64,000 nucleotides of DNA from CAVZBW01 sp963778465 (GCA_963778465.1 CAVZUK010000003.1:2170001-2234000); one strand, 5' to 3'. Shown: positions 1 through 9,041, counted from the stretch's first letter. Numbers and translations: made by a program. Notes: generated by a model not told the origin, from the letters alone.

Positions 1-538
1 TGATCGTGAGCGCGCCCAGCGACCAGGACCTGATCAGGGTCGCGAGCACCGCCTGGACCACCCTCGTCACCGCTTCGGCGGTCCCGGGCTCGAGATCGGC
101 GAGCTGGTCGAGGTAGATCTCCGTGATGGTCTCCGAGAGCCGGGCCAGCATCTCGGCCGCCACGGGATCCGTGGAGACCTCCAGGATGGAGAGGAGCCGG
201 GCCAGCTGGGGCTGCCGCTGAAAGGCCCGCACGGAGCGGCGCAAGGTCTCGGCGAGCCGCTCGGCAGGCGTCGTGCCGGACAGAGGGCGGCTCGTGATGT
301 TCGTCTGCAGCGTGGCCGCCCACTGCACGAGCGCCTCGGCGAGGAGGTGCTCCTTCGAGGAGAAGTAGTGGTACACGGTGCCCAGGGCCACGTCGGCCTC
401 CTCGGCGACGTCGCGAACCTGGATCTGCCCGGCGTCGCGGCTCTCGAGCAGGGTGAGGGCGGCGTCGACGATCCGCTGGCGTCGCGCCCGCTGGTTCGCG
501 GTGAGCGGCGGTCGCTGGATGGCGGCAGGGGTGTTCAC
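1..538 (-). CDS. TetR family transcriptional regulator (3' end outside window)
   Basis: One-component DNA-binding repressor. About 179 residues are visible and the C-terminus runs off the window edge. The N-terminal helix-turn-helix is clear: a first helix starting near QRIVDAALTLLES, then VRDVAEEADVALGTVYHYFSSKEHL around residues 44-68, the TetR signature with its recognition helix. GTG at 538 is chosen because an in-frame TAG lies about 40 bases upstream; TTG at 541 is the only alternative. It is divergent from an amidohydrolase pair and separated from it by 132 bases that hold a perfect 14-bp palindrome, so self-repression and control of the amidohydrolases is the natural inference. The ligand is unknown. 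Confidence 0.9.
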   Translation of the reverse strand, partial: MNTPAAIQRPPLTANQRARRQRIVDAALTLLESRDAGQIQVRDVAEEADVALGTVYHYFSSKEHLLAEALVQWAATLQTNITSRPLSGTTPAERLAETLRRSVRAFQRQPQLARLLSILEVSTDPVAAEMLARLSETITEIYLDQLADLEPGTAEAVTRVVQAVLATLIRSWSLGALTI

Positions 539-540
539 CA

Positions 541-554
541 AGGATCGCGATCCT
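541..554. promoter_or_regulatory. Perfect 14-bp palindrome, likely TetR operator
   Basis: AGGATCGCGATCCT reads the same on both strands and sits two bases upstream of the tetR GTG, inside the divergent promoter region with the amidohydrolase genes. Position and symmetry fit a TetR operator; binding is inferred. The neighbouring stretch 553-578 is also flanked by CTAG on both sides. Confidence 0.5.
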
Positions 555-670
555 AGTGAAATCGAAACAGCATTCTAGTATCATGTTCACTCGGCACGGG
601 CAGGTGCCCGCCCGGGGCGGGCTTTCGGGCCCGCTCGATTCGAGCCGGATCGATCCAAGGAGGCAACGAA

Positions 671-1555
671 GTGGGTATGCCGACCGACGTGGGCATCGTC
701 GACACGATGATTGGCTTTCCGCACGGCGACATGAAGGCGGTCTACCGCTTCATCACCAATCAGACCAAGGACCGACAGTCCAAGGAGGACTTCGCCTTCC
801 CCGCCGAGTACATGTTCAAGCAGGTTCCGGAGAAGGAGCTCACCGGGAGCGATGACCCCGTGGCGGTCACCCTTGGTGAGATGGACCGCTGGGGTATCGA
901 GAAGGGGCTCATCGGCGTCGACGGCCCCGATGGCGCCGGGACCCGGGCCCTTCGGCAACACCCCGATCGCTTCATCGCGTCGGTCTCGGCCGATCCCAAC
1001 AAGGGGATGGAGGGGATCCGCGAGATCGTCCAGGGCTACGAGACCTACGGGGTCCGGGCGGTCGGCGTCTTCCCCTCGGGCACGTTCCCGCAGGTGGCCA
1101 TCAACGACAAGAAGATGTACCCGATCTATGCGAAGTGCGTCGAGCTCGGGATTCCCGTGTTCTGCTGCGCCGGCGTGCCGGGGCCGAGGCTCAAGTTCGC
1201 GGTGCAGCACGTCGAGCTCATCGACGAGGTCATGTACGACTTCCCCGAGCTCATCTTCGTCACTCGCCACGGCTGCGAGCCCTGGACCGAGCTCGCGGTG
1301 AAGCTCATGCTGAAGTGGCCCGGCCTGCACTTCTCCACGAGCGCCTTCGCCCCCAAGTACTACCCCCAGGCCGTGATCGACTACGCCAACACTCGTGGCG
1401 CGGACAAGATCATCTACGCCGGGTACTTCCCGATGGGGCTCTCCATCGAGCGGATCATGACCGAGATGCCGCGGGTCCAGCTCAAGGACGACGTCTGGCC
1501 CAAGTTCCTGCGCACCAACGCCTTGCGGGTGCTCGGTCTCGACTCGAAGTCGTGA
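671..1555 (+). CDS. Amidohydrolase-2-like TIM-barrel protein lacking usual metal ligands
   Basis: 294 residues, shorter than the usual 350-400 of the Amidohydro_2 (ACMSD-like) family. It matches that fold in the barrel-like middle (GVRAVGVFPSGTFPQ, the GIPVFCCAGVPGP strand, the LIFVTRHGCEPW segment). The family's metal site is degraded: the N-terminal HxH or DxxxH is VDTMIGFPHGD here, and the C-terminal GSDxP aspartate is replaced by YAGYFP near residues 249-254. It may be a partner subunit of the next gene rather than an enzyme itself. The GTG start has an AAGGAGG Shine-Dalgarno at 657-663. The next amidohydrolase starts 41 bases downstream, so they are probably co-transcribed and controlled by the divergent TetR. 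Confidence 0.8.
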   Translation: MGMPTDVGIVDTMIGFPHGDMKAVYRFITNQTKDRQSKEDFAFPAEYMFKQVPEKELTGSDDPVAVTLGEMDRWGIEKGLIGVDGPDGAGTRALRQHPDRFIASVSADPNKGMEGIREIVQGYETYGVRAVGVFPSGTFPQVAINDKKMYPIYAKCVELGIPVFCCAGVPGPRLKFAVQHVELIDEVMYDFPELIFVTRHGCEPWTELAVKLMLKWPGLHFSTSAFAPKYYPQAVIDYANTRGADKIIYAGYFPMGLSIERIMTEMPRVQLKDDVWPKFLRTNALRVLGLDSKS

Positions 1556-1596
1556 GTTCTCCACACGAGATCAGCTGACACAGGAGGTTCGACAGC

Positions 1597-2838
1597 ATGG
1601 TTCCGGAGAGCGGTCTTTTCGACGCGGACAACCACTACTACGAGGCCACCGACGCCTTCACCCGCTACATGGAGCCGTCGATGGCCAAGCGGGCGATGCA
1701 GTGGGGCGAGATCGACGGCCGGCTCCGGCTGCTCGTCGGCGGGCGCGTCAACCGGTTCATCCCCAATCCGACCTTCGACCCCGTGGCCAAGCCGGGCAGC
1801 CTGGACGAGTACTTCCGCGGTCGCAACCCCGACGCCAAGGACATCCGGGCCCTCTTCGGCGACCTGGAGCCCATCCGGCCCGAGTACCGCGACCGCGATG
1901 CCCGCCTCCGCGTCATGGACGAGCAGGGGATCGACGGGTGCTTCCTCTTCCCGACCCTCGGAGTGGGGATGGAGGAGTCGCTGTCCGGCGACATTCCCGC
2001 AGTCGTGGCGGCCTTCGGCGCCTTCAACCGGTGGCTGGCCGACGACTGGGGATACAGCTACCAGGAGCGGATCTTCGCCGCGCCCATGCTCACCCTCGCC
2101 GACGTCGATGCTGCGGTGGACGAGCTCCAGCGGGTCCTCGACCTCGACGCCCGGGTCGTGTGCCTGAAGGGGGGTCCGGTGCGCACCGAAGGTGGGCTGA
2201 CGTCGCCCGGCGACCGGCGCTTCGACCGCTTTTGGGCGCTCGTCAACGAGTCGGGCGTCACGGTCGGGATCCACTCGGGCGACGCGGGCTACGGTCGCTA
2301 CATCAACGACTGGGAGCCCTTCGGAGACTTCGAGTCCTTCCGCTACTCGCCGTTCCGGACCGTCTTGAGCGCCGATCGGCCCCCCTACGAGACCATGGCG
2401 GCCCTGGTATGCCACGGCGTCTTCGATCGCTTCCCGAACGTGCGGGTCGCGAGCATCGAGGCCGGGGCCGAGTGGGTGCCCCAGCTGATCAAGAAGCTCA
2501 AGAAGGCCTACGGGCAGGCCCCTTCAGGTTTCGAGTCCGACCCGATCGAGACGTTTCGTGGGCACGTGTGGGTGGCGCCCTTCTACGAGGACGACCTCGG
2601 GGCGGTCAAGGACGGCATCGGGGTGGACCGCCTGCTCTTCGGGTCCGATTGGCCGCACGCGGAGGGATTGGCGGAGCCCAAGAGGTTCGCCCAGGACCTG
2701 ATCCGACACGGGTTCGACGACGACGAGATCCGCACGATCATGTGTGACAACGGCCGGCAGCTGGTCCGCCGGCAGGCCCCCGGGGCTCAGACCTCGGGGC
2801 GCAGGGAGGTCACCGTGGCGAGCATCTCCTCGGAGTAG
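1597..2838 (+). CDS. Amidohydrolase family protein (Amidohydro_2)
   Basis: 413-residue metal-dependent hydrolase or decarboxylase of the ACMSD/Amidohydro_2 superfamily. It keeps the metal-site motifs its neighbour has lost: DADNHYYE at residues 9-16, VGIHSGD in mid-barrel, and LLFGSDWPHAEG near 346-357 with the catalytic aspartate. An AGGAGG Shine-Dalgarno precedes the ATG. It follows the smaller amidohydrolase by 41 bases in the same operon. Its last 52 bases overlap the convergent gene on the minus strand. Actinobacterial members are often found in aromatic, terpenoid or steroid catabolic clusters, but the substrate cannot be assigned here. Confidence 0.88.
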   Translation: MVPESGLFDADNHYYEATDAFTRYMEPSMAKRAMQWGEIDGRLRLLVGGRVNRFIPNPTFDPVAKPGSLDEYFRGRNPDAKDIRALFGDLEPIRPEYRDRDARLRVMDEQGIDGCFLFPTLGVGMEESLSGDIPAVVAAFGAFNRWLADDWGYSYQERIFAAPMLTLADVDAAVDELQRVLDLDARVVCLKGGPVRTEGGLTSPGDRRFDRFWALVNESGVTVGIHSGDAGYGRYINDWEPFGDFESFRYSPFRTVLSADRPPYETMAALVCHGVFDRFPNVRVASIEAGAEWVPQLIKKLKKAYGQAPSGFESDPIETFRGHVWVAPFYEDDLGAVKDGIGVDRLLFGSDWPHAEGLAEPKRFAQDLIRHGFDDDEIRTIMCDNGRQLVRRQAPGAQTSGRREVTVASISSE

Positions 2839-3584
2839 TCGACCGCACCCAGCGGACCCTGGGCCTGCGCGATGTGGACGGCCTCGCGCTCGCGCAAGAT
2901 GAGATCAGAAGAGGGTGACCACCAGTACTCGGTGGGATTCGTGCCCGTCTGGCTCCCGCGGTAGGAGAGGTCGAGCTCGGTCCGGAGCGCGGGTACGGCC
3001 GACCCACCGATTCGCAGGGTGGCGTCGCCGACGACCCGGCCCGTGGCCACCACCTTGTCCTTCCCCATGCGGCAGACGGCGCTCCAGTGCATGCCGGCGA
3101 CCGGGTGCGGCGGCCGCAGGTACGTGCCGGTGGGGCACGTCATGACCGATCGCGTCGTGACGCCGGCGATGTTCTCCACGGTCACCGAGGAGCGCAGCTC
3201 GAGCCCGCCCCGACCGTCTCGGCACTCCTCGATGGTCTCGATGTGCTGGGTCAGGGGCTCCCATCGCACGGTCGCGCACCGGCCCGCCGTGACGATCATC
3301 GGTGTCCGGTCGGGGTACTGGCGGGACATGCCGGGGATGCTCAGCCCCTCCTGCCCGGTGGTGTGGTACTCGTAGACGCCGGTCGCGGGCAGGCCGTTCG
3401 GTTGTGTCGTCGTCGCCCCCTGCCGGTCCCGGTAGAGCTTGATGGCCTGGCGTGGCCCGATCGGGGTGGACGTCGTGCGGAACAGCACGTAGTAGGCCGT
3501 GGCGATGCCGGCCACCAGCAGGAGCAGCACAGCCATCCCGATGGACCAGCCCCGATGTTGGGTGACCCAGGTCCAGATGGGCAT
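2787..3584 (-). CDS. Membrane-anchored protein of unknown function
   Basis: 265 residues. One N-terminal membrane segment (about residues 14-36, GMAVLLLLVAGIATAYYVLF) follows a short cytoplasmic start, and the rest appears exported. The external part has four cysteines (GRCATVRWE, IEECRDGRG, SVMTCPTG, SAVCRMGK) that could form two disulfides. I recognise no named family. It lies just downstream of the frameshifted GAP-like gene on the same strand and could share its transcript. The 3' end overlaps the convergent amidohydrolase by 52 bases. Confidence 0.75.
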   Translation of the reverse strand: MPIWTWVTQHRGWSIGMAVLLLLVAGIATAYYVLFRTTSTPIGPRQAIKLYRDRQGATTTQPNGLPATGVYEYHTTGQEGLSIPGMSRQYPDRTPMIVTAGRCATVRWEPLTQHIETIEECRDGRGGLELRSSVTVENIAGVTTRSVMTCPTGTYLRPPHPVAGMHWSAVCRMGKDKVVATGRVVGDATLRIGGSAVPALRTELDLSYRGSQTGTNPTEYWWSPSSDLILREREAVHIAQAQGPLGAVDYSEEMLATVTSLRPEV

Positions 3585-3635
3585 CGGTCGACCTCCAGTT
3601 CCAAACGGTCGTTGGACAGCCTACGCGCGGGGCGG

Positions 3636-4287
3636 TCACTTCCCCAGGGCACCCCGTACGAGCAGGTAGGTTCCGAATACGAGGCAGACGGCGATGACGA
3701 TGGGACGCTCGTGGCGCTCGATCCACCCCTGTCCACGCTCGAGCGCCGTCCGGAGGCGTGGGGGCACGCTCACCCGGGCGACGATCGGGAGCCAGATGGG
3801 GAGCGTGACGATCACGACGATGCCGGCGGCCGCGACGGTCTTGGTCCCGTCGCCCACGGGGGCGACGGCCGCGTGTTGGAGGGAGCCGTAGGCCAGGAGC
3901 ATCGAGCTCACGTCGCGACCCTGCAGGACGACGCCGAGCAGCCCGTCCCACCACAGGGGGCGGTCACGCTTGGGCTTGGGCGCTCGCGGTGGGGCGGTCG
4001 GATCGCGAACCACCGGCGACGACCAGCAGCAGGCTGCCGAGTGCGAGGTCGATGGCGCCCAGAATCGAGCTGACGTCGCGCGCCGCGTTGTGGACGGCGG
4101 GTCCGACGGCCGTGAACGCCACCGCAACGAGGATGCCGACGGGGACGAGCGCGCCGATCAGGAAGGCGAGCGCACGCCGCCGAGGACGGTCCGTCCCGCT
4201 GAGCAGCCCCGTGGTCGCCGCGAACAGCATCGGGCTCAACGCCGCGCCGATGGCCAGAGGCAGGGAGACGGTGAAGAGCGTCTTCAC
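3636..4287 (-). pseudogene. GAP/SfLAP-family membrane protein, split by a +1 frameshift
   Basis: Two overlapping reading frames together make one protein of about 215 residues, the normal size for the SfLAP/GAP family of LysE-like multi-spanning membrane proteins (mycobacterial relatives act in glycolipid addressing). The first frame, 4287 to 3964, gives the start (PLAIGAALSPMLFAATTGLL, then helices to LLLVVAGG). The second, ending at 3636, continues with RPLWWDGLLGVVL and two further helices. They join if one base is skipped around 3990-4025, where the coding strand has a CCCC run. The GTG start has an AGGAGGAG Shine-Dalgarno. It could be a real lesion, a sequencing error, or less likely two separate small proteins. 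Confidence 0.65.
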
Positions 4288-4316
4288 CGTCTCCTCCTAC
4301 GTGCCGCCACGCGTTC

Positions 4317-4329
4317 GCATAAGATATGC
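4317..4329. promoter_or_regulatory. Inverted repeat GCATA-N3-TATGC in divergent promoter
   Basis: GCATAAGATATGC lies between the GAP-like gene and the Rieske oxygenase gene, in the stretch where both promoters must sit. The same 11 bases (ATATCTTATGC on the other strand) recur at 15920-15930 in front of the GntR-linked CoA ligase, which suggests one regulator for both places. Confidence 0.4.
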
Positions 4330-4391
4330 ATCACGAGGAGCGATCCACCGATCTGCCTGCGCTCGACCGTTGATCTCGCCTGGGAGTGGTC

Positions 4392-5336
4392 ATGAGCCGG
4401 TTCCCGTTTCCGATGCCCTTTGGCTGGTTCAAGGTCGCGATGCCCGACGAGATCCCCGCGGACACCGTGGTCACGCGTCGGTACTTTGGCACGGATGTCG
4501 TCCTCTGGCGCAACGAAGAGGGTCGTGTCGCGTGCCAGGAGGCGTATTGCCCCCACCTCGGTGCCCATCTGGGCTTCGGTGGTCGGGTCGAAGGCTCCTG
4601 CATCCGCTGCCCGTTCCACGGGTGGGTCTACTCGGCTGATGGAGACAACGTCGAGGTTCCCTATGCGGGCCGCGCCAACCGCAGCGCGAGGCTGCGGAGC
4701 TACCCCACTCGGGAGCACGCGGGCATCGTCTTCGCCTGGTACCACCCCTCCGGCGACGAGCCTCTCTGGTCGTTGATGGAGATCGAGGAGCACTCGGATC
4801 CCGAGTACGGCCCGTACCAGGCCTATGACTTCACGATAAAGACGTGCCTGCAGGAGATGGGGGAAAACGGATTCGACCATGCCCACTTCCAGTACGTCCA
4901 TTCCCATCCTCGGGTCGGCAGGACCGAGAAAGTCGAGTTCGACGGCTACGATCGGACGGTGCTGACCTCGCAGGAGTTCCCCTCCTCGCAGGGCCCCGTG
5001 GACGCGCGAATCGACGTCTTCGGCCGCGGGCCCGGGTTCGCCATCACCCGCTATCGGGGGCTGGTCGACGCCTCGCTCGTGGGTTGCAGCACGCCGATCG
5101 ACGACGAGACGGTGCAGCTGACCTTTCTCTTCACGATCAAGAACCCCGACGGGGGCGAGAAGATCCGGCGCATCGCCGACGCCTTCGTACGATCGGTGAC
5201 GAACGAGGTCCGTCAGGACATCCCGATCTGGGAGCACAAGCGGTACGTGGCCCAACCCGCCCTCGCGGCCAGTGAGAAGCCCATCATGGAGTGGCGACGC
5301 TGGTTCGAGCAGTTCTACGTGCCAGAAGCCAGCTGA
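4392..5336 (+). CDS. Rieske [2Fe-2S] oxygenase (terminal oxygenase, KshA-like)
   Basis: 314-residue non-haem iron oxygenase subunit. The N-terminal Rieske domain has C-x-H (residues 53-55, CPH) and C-x2-H (73-76, CPFH). The catalytic domain has the mononuclear iron ligands in ENGFDHAHFQYVH (Asn159, Asp162, His165, His170). The layout resembles KshA, the 3-ketosteroid 9-alpha-hydroxylase oxygenase, and other Rieske monooxygenases of cyclic substrates, though it is shorter than KshA (about 380). No reductase partner lies nearby. ATG at 4392 is preferred over GTG at 4386 because GGGAG sits five bases before it. It heads an operon with an LLM oxidoreductase and a CoA ligase. Confidence 0.88.
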   Translation: MSRFPFPMPFGWFKVAMPDEIPADTVVTRRYFGTDVVLWRNEEGRVACQEAYCPHLGAHLGFGGRVEGSCIRCPFHGWVYSADGDNVEVPYAGRANRSARLRSYPTREHAGIVFAWYHPSGDEPLWSLMEIEEHSDPEYGPYQAYDFTIKTCLQEMGENGFDHAHFQYVHSHPRVGRTEKVEFDGYDRTVLTSQEFPSSQGPVDARIDVFGRGPGFAITRYRGLVDASLVGCSTPIDDETVQLTFLFTIKNPDGGEKIRRIADAFVRSVTNEVRQDIPIWEHKRYVAQPALAASEKPIMEWRRWFEQFYVPEAS

Positions 5337-5343
5337 GACCGCC

Positions 5344-6192
5344 GTGCAACTCGGGATCACCGTCTTCCTGACCGATCGCGGCATGCCGCCCGACGACGTT
5401 GCCGTCGCCGTCGAGGAGCGGGGGTTCTCGTCCCTGTTCCTCCCAGAGCACACCCACCTGCCGCTACGGGCAGACGTTCCGCCGGGTCTCGTCGAGGGGG
5501 TCAACCTCGACGACTACAAGAGGGGAATCGACCCGATGGTGGCCCTGTCCGCCGCCGCTTCCGTGACCCGACGCATCCGGCTGGGCACGGGGGTGTTGCT
5601 CGTCGCCCAGCACGATCCGATTCTCCTGGCCAAGCAGATCGCGACGCTCGATCACCTGTCGGGGGGCAGGGTCGTCGTCGGGATCGGGTTCGGTTGGAAC
5701 CGGGCGGAGGCGCACGATCACGGGATCGACTTCAGCCGCCGCCGGGCCATCGCTCGTGAGCACGTCCTGTGCATGAAGGCGCTCTGGGGACAGGATCAAG
5801 CGGAGTTTCACGGCGAGTACGTCGACCTCGAGCCGTGCTGGGCGTGGCCCAAGCCGGTGCAGGGGAGCGCGACGAGGATCCTGGTTGGAGGCGGCGCAGG
5901 GGACGCCGTCCTCGATGCCGTGAGCGAGTACGCGGACGGCTGGATGCCCATCGGCGGTTCGGGGCTCGCCGCGGCCGTCGCCCGCCTTCGTGACAAGGCC
6001 CTCGAGCGTGGGCGTCCGGCGGACGCGCTCTCCGTCGTGCCCTTCGGTTCGATCCCCGAGGCAGGGAAGCTGGCATACTTCGCCGAGCTGGGGCTCGACG
6101 AGGTGGTCCTCCGAGTGCGCAACGCCCCTCGGGACGAGCTTCTCCGCGAGCTCGACGAACACGCTCGGTTCCTCGAGATGGTGGTGGGATGA
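5344..6192 (+). CDS. LLM class F420-dependent oxidoreductase
   Basis: 282-residue luciferase-like TIM-barrel oxidoreductase of the TIGR03619-type F420 group. Supporting segments are the N-terminal FSSLFLPEHTHLP, the IRLGTGVLLVAQHDPILLAK strand, GGRVVVGIGFGWN and the C-terminal ADGWMPIGG. These enzymes use reduced F420 or FMN to reduce or oxidise small organic substrates. The GTG at 5344 follows the Rieske stop by seven bases; its Shine-Dalgarno is weak, so translation is probably coupled. The end overlaps the next gene by 4 bases (ATGA). The substrate is unknown. Confidence 0.87.
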   Translation: MQLGITVFLTDRGMPPDDVAVAVEERGFSSLFLPEHTHLPLRADVPPGLVEGVNLDDYKRGIDPMVALSAAASVTRRIRLGTGVLLVAQHDPILLAKQIATLDHLSGGRVVVGIGFGWNRAEAHDHGIDFSRRRAIAREHVLCMKALWGQDQAEFHGEYVDLEPCWAWPKPVQGSATRILVGGGAGDAVLDAVSEYADGWMPIGGSGLAAAVARLRDKALERGRPADALSVVPFGSIPEAGKLAYFAELGLDEVVLRVRNAPRDELLRELDEHARFLEMVVG

Positions 6193-7757
6193 CCGAGATC
6201 CACGGCCAGACCACTTGGGAGCTGGTGGAGCGGCGGGCGGCGGCCACTCCTGGCGACCTCATGTTCGAGGGAGAGGACGGGCAGCGCCTCACCTTCGGTG
6301 AGTTCCGCGCCGAGGCCCTCCGGCTGTCGTCTCGGCTCGACTGGGTGCCCGAGGGCTGCCCCGTGGCCTGGCAGCTGCCCACGACCCTGTCGGCCTGCGT
6401 CCTGGCCGCGGCACTGGCTCATCGAGGCGCAGTCCAGGTGCCACTGCTCCCGAGCTACCGGGAGCGCGAGCTGGCGTTCGTGGTCGACCAGGTCGGGATT
6501 CCGCTGCTGTTCATGCCCATCGTCTGGCGCGGCGTCGACTACCGGGAGATCTCCGCCGGCCTGGCGGACCGGCGGCCGGGGCTGCGGGTGGTGCATGCCG
6601 ACGATCTCCTCGGCGACCATCTGGCGGGCCGCCTCCCGGGCGAGCTCACGCAACCCCCTGGTGACGGGGTGCGCCCTCAGCTCGGAGGGGCGCGGTGGGT
6701 GTTCTACACGTCGGGCACCACCGGATCGCCCAAGGGGGTCAAGCACGCCGATGCGGCTTTGATCGCCGCAGGGCTCGCGACCATGGACGGGTTCGAGCTC
6801 ACGGACAAGGACCGTCACGCCATCGTCTTCCCGTTGACCCACATCGGCGGCATCATGTGGATCCTCGTCGGGCTCATGGTGGGCATGCCCCAGCTGCTCA
6901 TCGAGGCCTTCCGTCCGGAGACCACCATCCCGCTCATGCGCCGCTTCGGCGTCACCGTGGCGGGGGCGGGGACGGCCTTTCACCAGACGTACCTGGCGGC
7001 GCAGCGCGCGCAGCCCGACGAGCCCCTCTTTCCCGATGTGCGCATCTTCCCCGGGGGTGCCGCCCCCAAGCCGCCGCACCTGCATTCTGAGCTCAAGGCG
7101 GAGATGGGTGGCGCGGGCATCGTGTCCGGCTATGGGCTGACCGAATGCCCGATGCTCGCCACCAACCACCCGACCGATCCCGACGAGAAGCTCGCCACCA
7201 CCGAGGGTGTGGCTGCCCCGGGGGTCTCGGTGAGGGTGGTGGACGCCGACGGCGTGGAGGTGGGGCCCGGCGGGGTGGGAGAGTTGCGGGTGCGTGGACC
7301 GCAGCTCTTCTCCGGCTACGTCGATGCCTCGCTCGATGCGGATGCCTTCGACGACTCCGGGTGGCTCCGGACCGGCGACCTCGGGTCGATGGACGCCGAG
7401 GGTCACCTCACCATTACCGGGCGTCTCAAGGACATCATCATGCGCAAGGGCGAGAGCATCGGCGCGAAGGAGATCGAGGACCTTCTCTACCCCCATCCCG
7501 ACGTCGCCGAAGTGGCGGTGATCGGCCTGCCCGACGCCGAGCGTGGCGAGCGGATCTGCGCCGTGGTGCAACCCGCTCGGCCCGACCATCCCCCGACACT
7601 CGACCAGCTGGTCGCCTACCTGAGGGAGCAGCAGATCATGCCCCAGAAGCTGCCGGAGCAGCTCGAAGTCGTCGACGAGCTTCCTCGCGGCGCCGCCGGC
7701 AAGGTCCTCAAGCAGGATCTGCGGCAACGCCTCTCCCGTTCGCCAGGGGCGAGCTGA
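6189..7757 (+). CDS. Acyl-CoA synthetase (AMP-dependent ligase)
   Basis: 522-residue adenylate-forming enzyme that activates a carboxylic acid to its CoA thioester. Core motifs in order are the P-loop YTSGTTGSPKGVKH near residue 175, GYGLTECPM near 315, and RTGDLGSMDAEGHLTITGR with KDIIMRKGE near 395-420. The C-terminal catalytic lysine is in GAAGKVLKQDLR. It resembles the cyclohexanecarboxylate/long-chain group of CoA ligases. It is translationally coupled to the upstream LLM oxidoreductase, so the operon probably oxidises a ring compound and activates the resulting acid. Confidence 0.9.
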   Translation: MTEIHGQTTWELVERRAAATPGDLMFEGEDGQRLTFGEFRAEALRLSSRLDWVPEGCPVAWQLPTTLSACVLAAALAHRGAVQVPLLPSYRERELAFVVDQVGIPLLFMPIVWRGVDYREISAGLADRRPGLRVVHADDLLGDHLAGRLPGELTQPPGDGVRPQLGGARWVFYTSGTTGSPKGVKHADAALIAAGLATMDGFELTDKDRHAIVFPLTHIGGIMWILVGLMVGMPQLLIEAFRPETTIPLMRRFGVTVAGAGTAFHQTYLAAQRAQPDEPLFPDVRIFPGGAAPKPPHLHSELKAEMGGAGIVSGYGLTECPMLATNHPTDPDEKLATTEGVAAPGVSVRVVDADGVEVGPGGVGELRVRGPQLFSGYVDASLDADAFDDSGWLRTGDLGSMDAEGHLTITGRLKDIIMRKGESIGAKEIEDLLYPHPDVAEVAVIGLPDAERGERICAVVQPARPDHPPTLDQLVAYLREQQIMPQKLPEQLEVVDELPRGAAGKVLKQDLRQRLSRSPGAS

Positions 7758-7939
7758 CCCTGCCGCGTCTCCCGATCTTCAGCGGTGAGGTGCCGCCAGC
7801 TCGCTGAGGCCGAATCCTATGCTTGCCGCTTTGCCGGTCTACCCAAGGAGGCGTCTACCGCGTGGGGCCTGCACGTCATCATCGCCGGTCGTCGAGGAGA
7901 ACGGCCGGGGGGCGAACGCCCGGGAACGGCCTCCTGCCG

Positions 7940-8776
7940 GTGGTCGGCCGCGTCCTGCCCGTCCCAGAGGCCGCCAAGGTTCCAGAGGTCATCTTCGTCT
8001 TTTGGGTCGTCAAGATCCTGACCACCGCCGGCGGGGAGGCCACCTCGGACTACCTGAAGACCCTCGGCAACATCCGGGGCGGTGGCATCGAGGTCGTCCT
8101 GTTCGTCGTGGGGCTCGTGGTGCAGTTCTCCACCCGCCGGTACAGGGCGTTCGCCTACTGGTTCCTCGCCTATGCCATCGCCATCTTCGGGACCGGCGTC
8201 TCCGACTTCCTCCATCTGGACGTCGGCATCCCCTATGGCGGGACGACCCTGCTGTGGGCCGTCGTCCTGGCTGCGATCTTCTGGGTCTGGCAGCGCCGCG
8301 AGGGCACGCTCTCCATTCACAGCATCACGACGCAGCGACGCGAGGGCTTCTACTGGGCCACGGTCTTCGCCACCTTCGCCCTCGGCACCGCCCTCGGGGA
8401 CTTCACGGCGATGTCTCTCAATCTCGGCTACCTGGCCTCCGGCATCCTGTTCGGCGTCGTCATCCTGATCCCCGCCTTCGCATGGTGGCAGCTCCGCTTG
8501 AACAGCATTGCCGCCTTCTGGATGGCCTACGTCGTCACCCGGCCTCTCGGTGCGTCCTTCGCCGACTACATCAGCAAGCCCCAAAGCCTGAGCGGCATCA
8601 ATTTCGGTGATGGACCCACGGCGATCGTCTTTACCTTGGCGGTCCTCCTTCTCGTCTCGTATCTGGCGATCGTGCGGCCGGACATCCAGCAGTCGCCGGA
8701 ATTCCCTGCCACACGGGGGAGGCTGACGTCTGCCGTTCCGCGTCGAGTTGGCGAGGCCGACCTCGAGGCTGAATAG
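7940..8776 (+). CDS. DUF347/COG4705-type multi-pass membrane protein
   Basis: About 278 residues with roughly eight membrane segments. The start AAKVPEVIFVFWVVKILTTA followed by GGEATSDYL is the typical DUF347 repeat found four times in COG4705 membrane proteins; later repeats (FYWATVFATFALGTALGDF, IAAFWMAYVVTRPLGASFADY) match the same pattern of a helix, a conserved Thr/Asp pair and a helix. The family's function is unknown. The frame is open from ATG 7823, but those first 39 residues are arginine-rich and unlike the family, so GTG at 7940 is preferred. It stands alone after the CoA ligase. Confidence 0.75.
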   Translation: MVGRVLPVPEAAKVPEVIFVFWVVKILTTAGGEATSDYLKTLGNIRGGGIEVVLFVVGLVVQFSTRRYRAFAYWFLAYAIAIFGTGVSDFLHLDVGIPYGGTTLLWAVVLAAIFWVWQRREGTLSIHSITTQRREGFYWATVFATFALGTALGDFTAMSLNLGYLASGILFGVVILIPAFAWWQLRLNSIAAFWMAYVVTRPLGASFADYISKPQSLSGINFGDGPTAIVFTLAVLLLVSYLAIVRPDIQQSPEFPATRGRLTSAVPRRVGEADLEAE

Positions 8777-9041
8777 GAGTCAGGTCTTCGCTTCTTCGGC
8801 CTTGGTTACGGCGCGTCGGGACCCGATGACTGCGAAGGAGGCAGAGACACCCTCGTTGGGTCCACGGGAGTGATCGCTGTCCCTGTTGATCCTCATTTCG
8901 CGGTGTCTCTTCGAGATCTCGCCTTGCAAGAGTGCACCTCGATGGGACAACCAGCGGCAAATGATGGTGATCGGGGTCCGCCCAAGGCAAGGAGCTCGCC
9001 ACACCCCTAGTCTTCGAGAGGCCATCGGGGGGAGGGCGGTC

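Noticed and set aside
8777..9041. Small gene or RNA between the DUF347 and SDR genes
   Set aside because: No ribosome site with a coherent frame and no clear structured RNA; a weak CTCTT/AAGAG pairing is not convincing.
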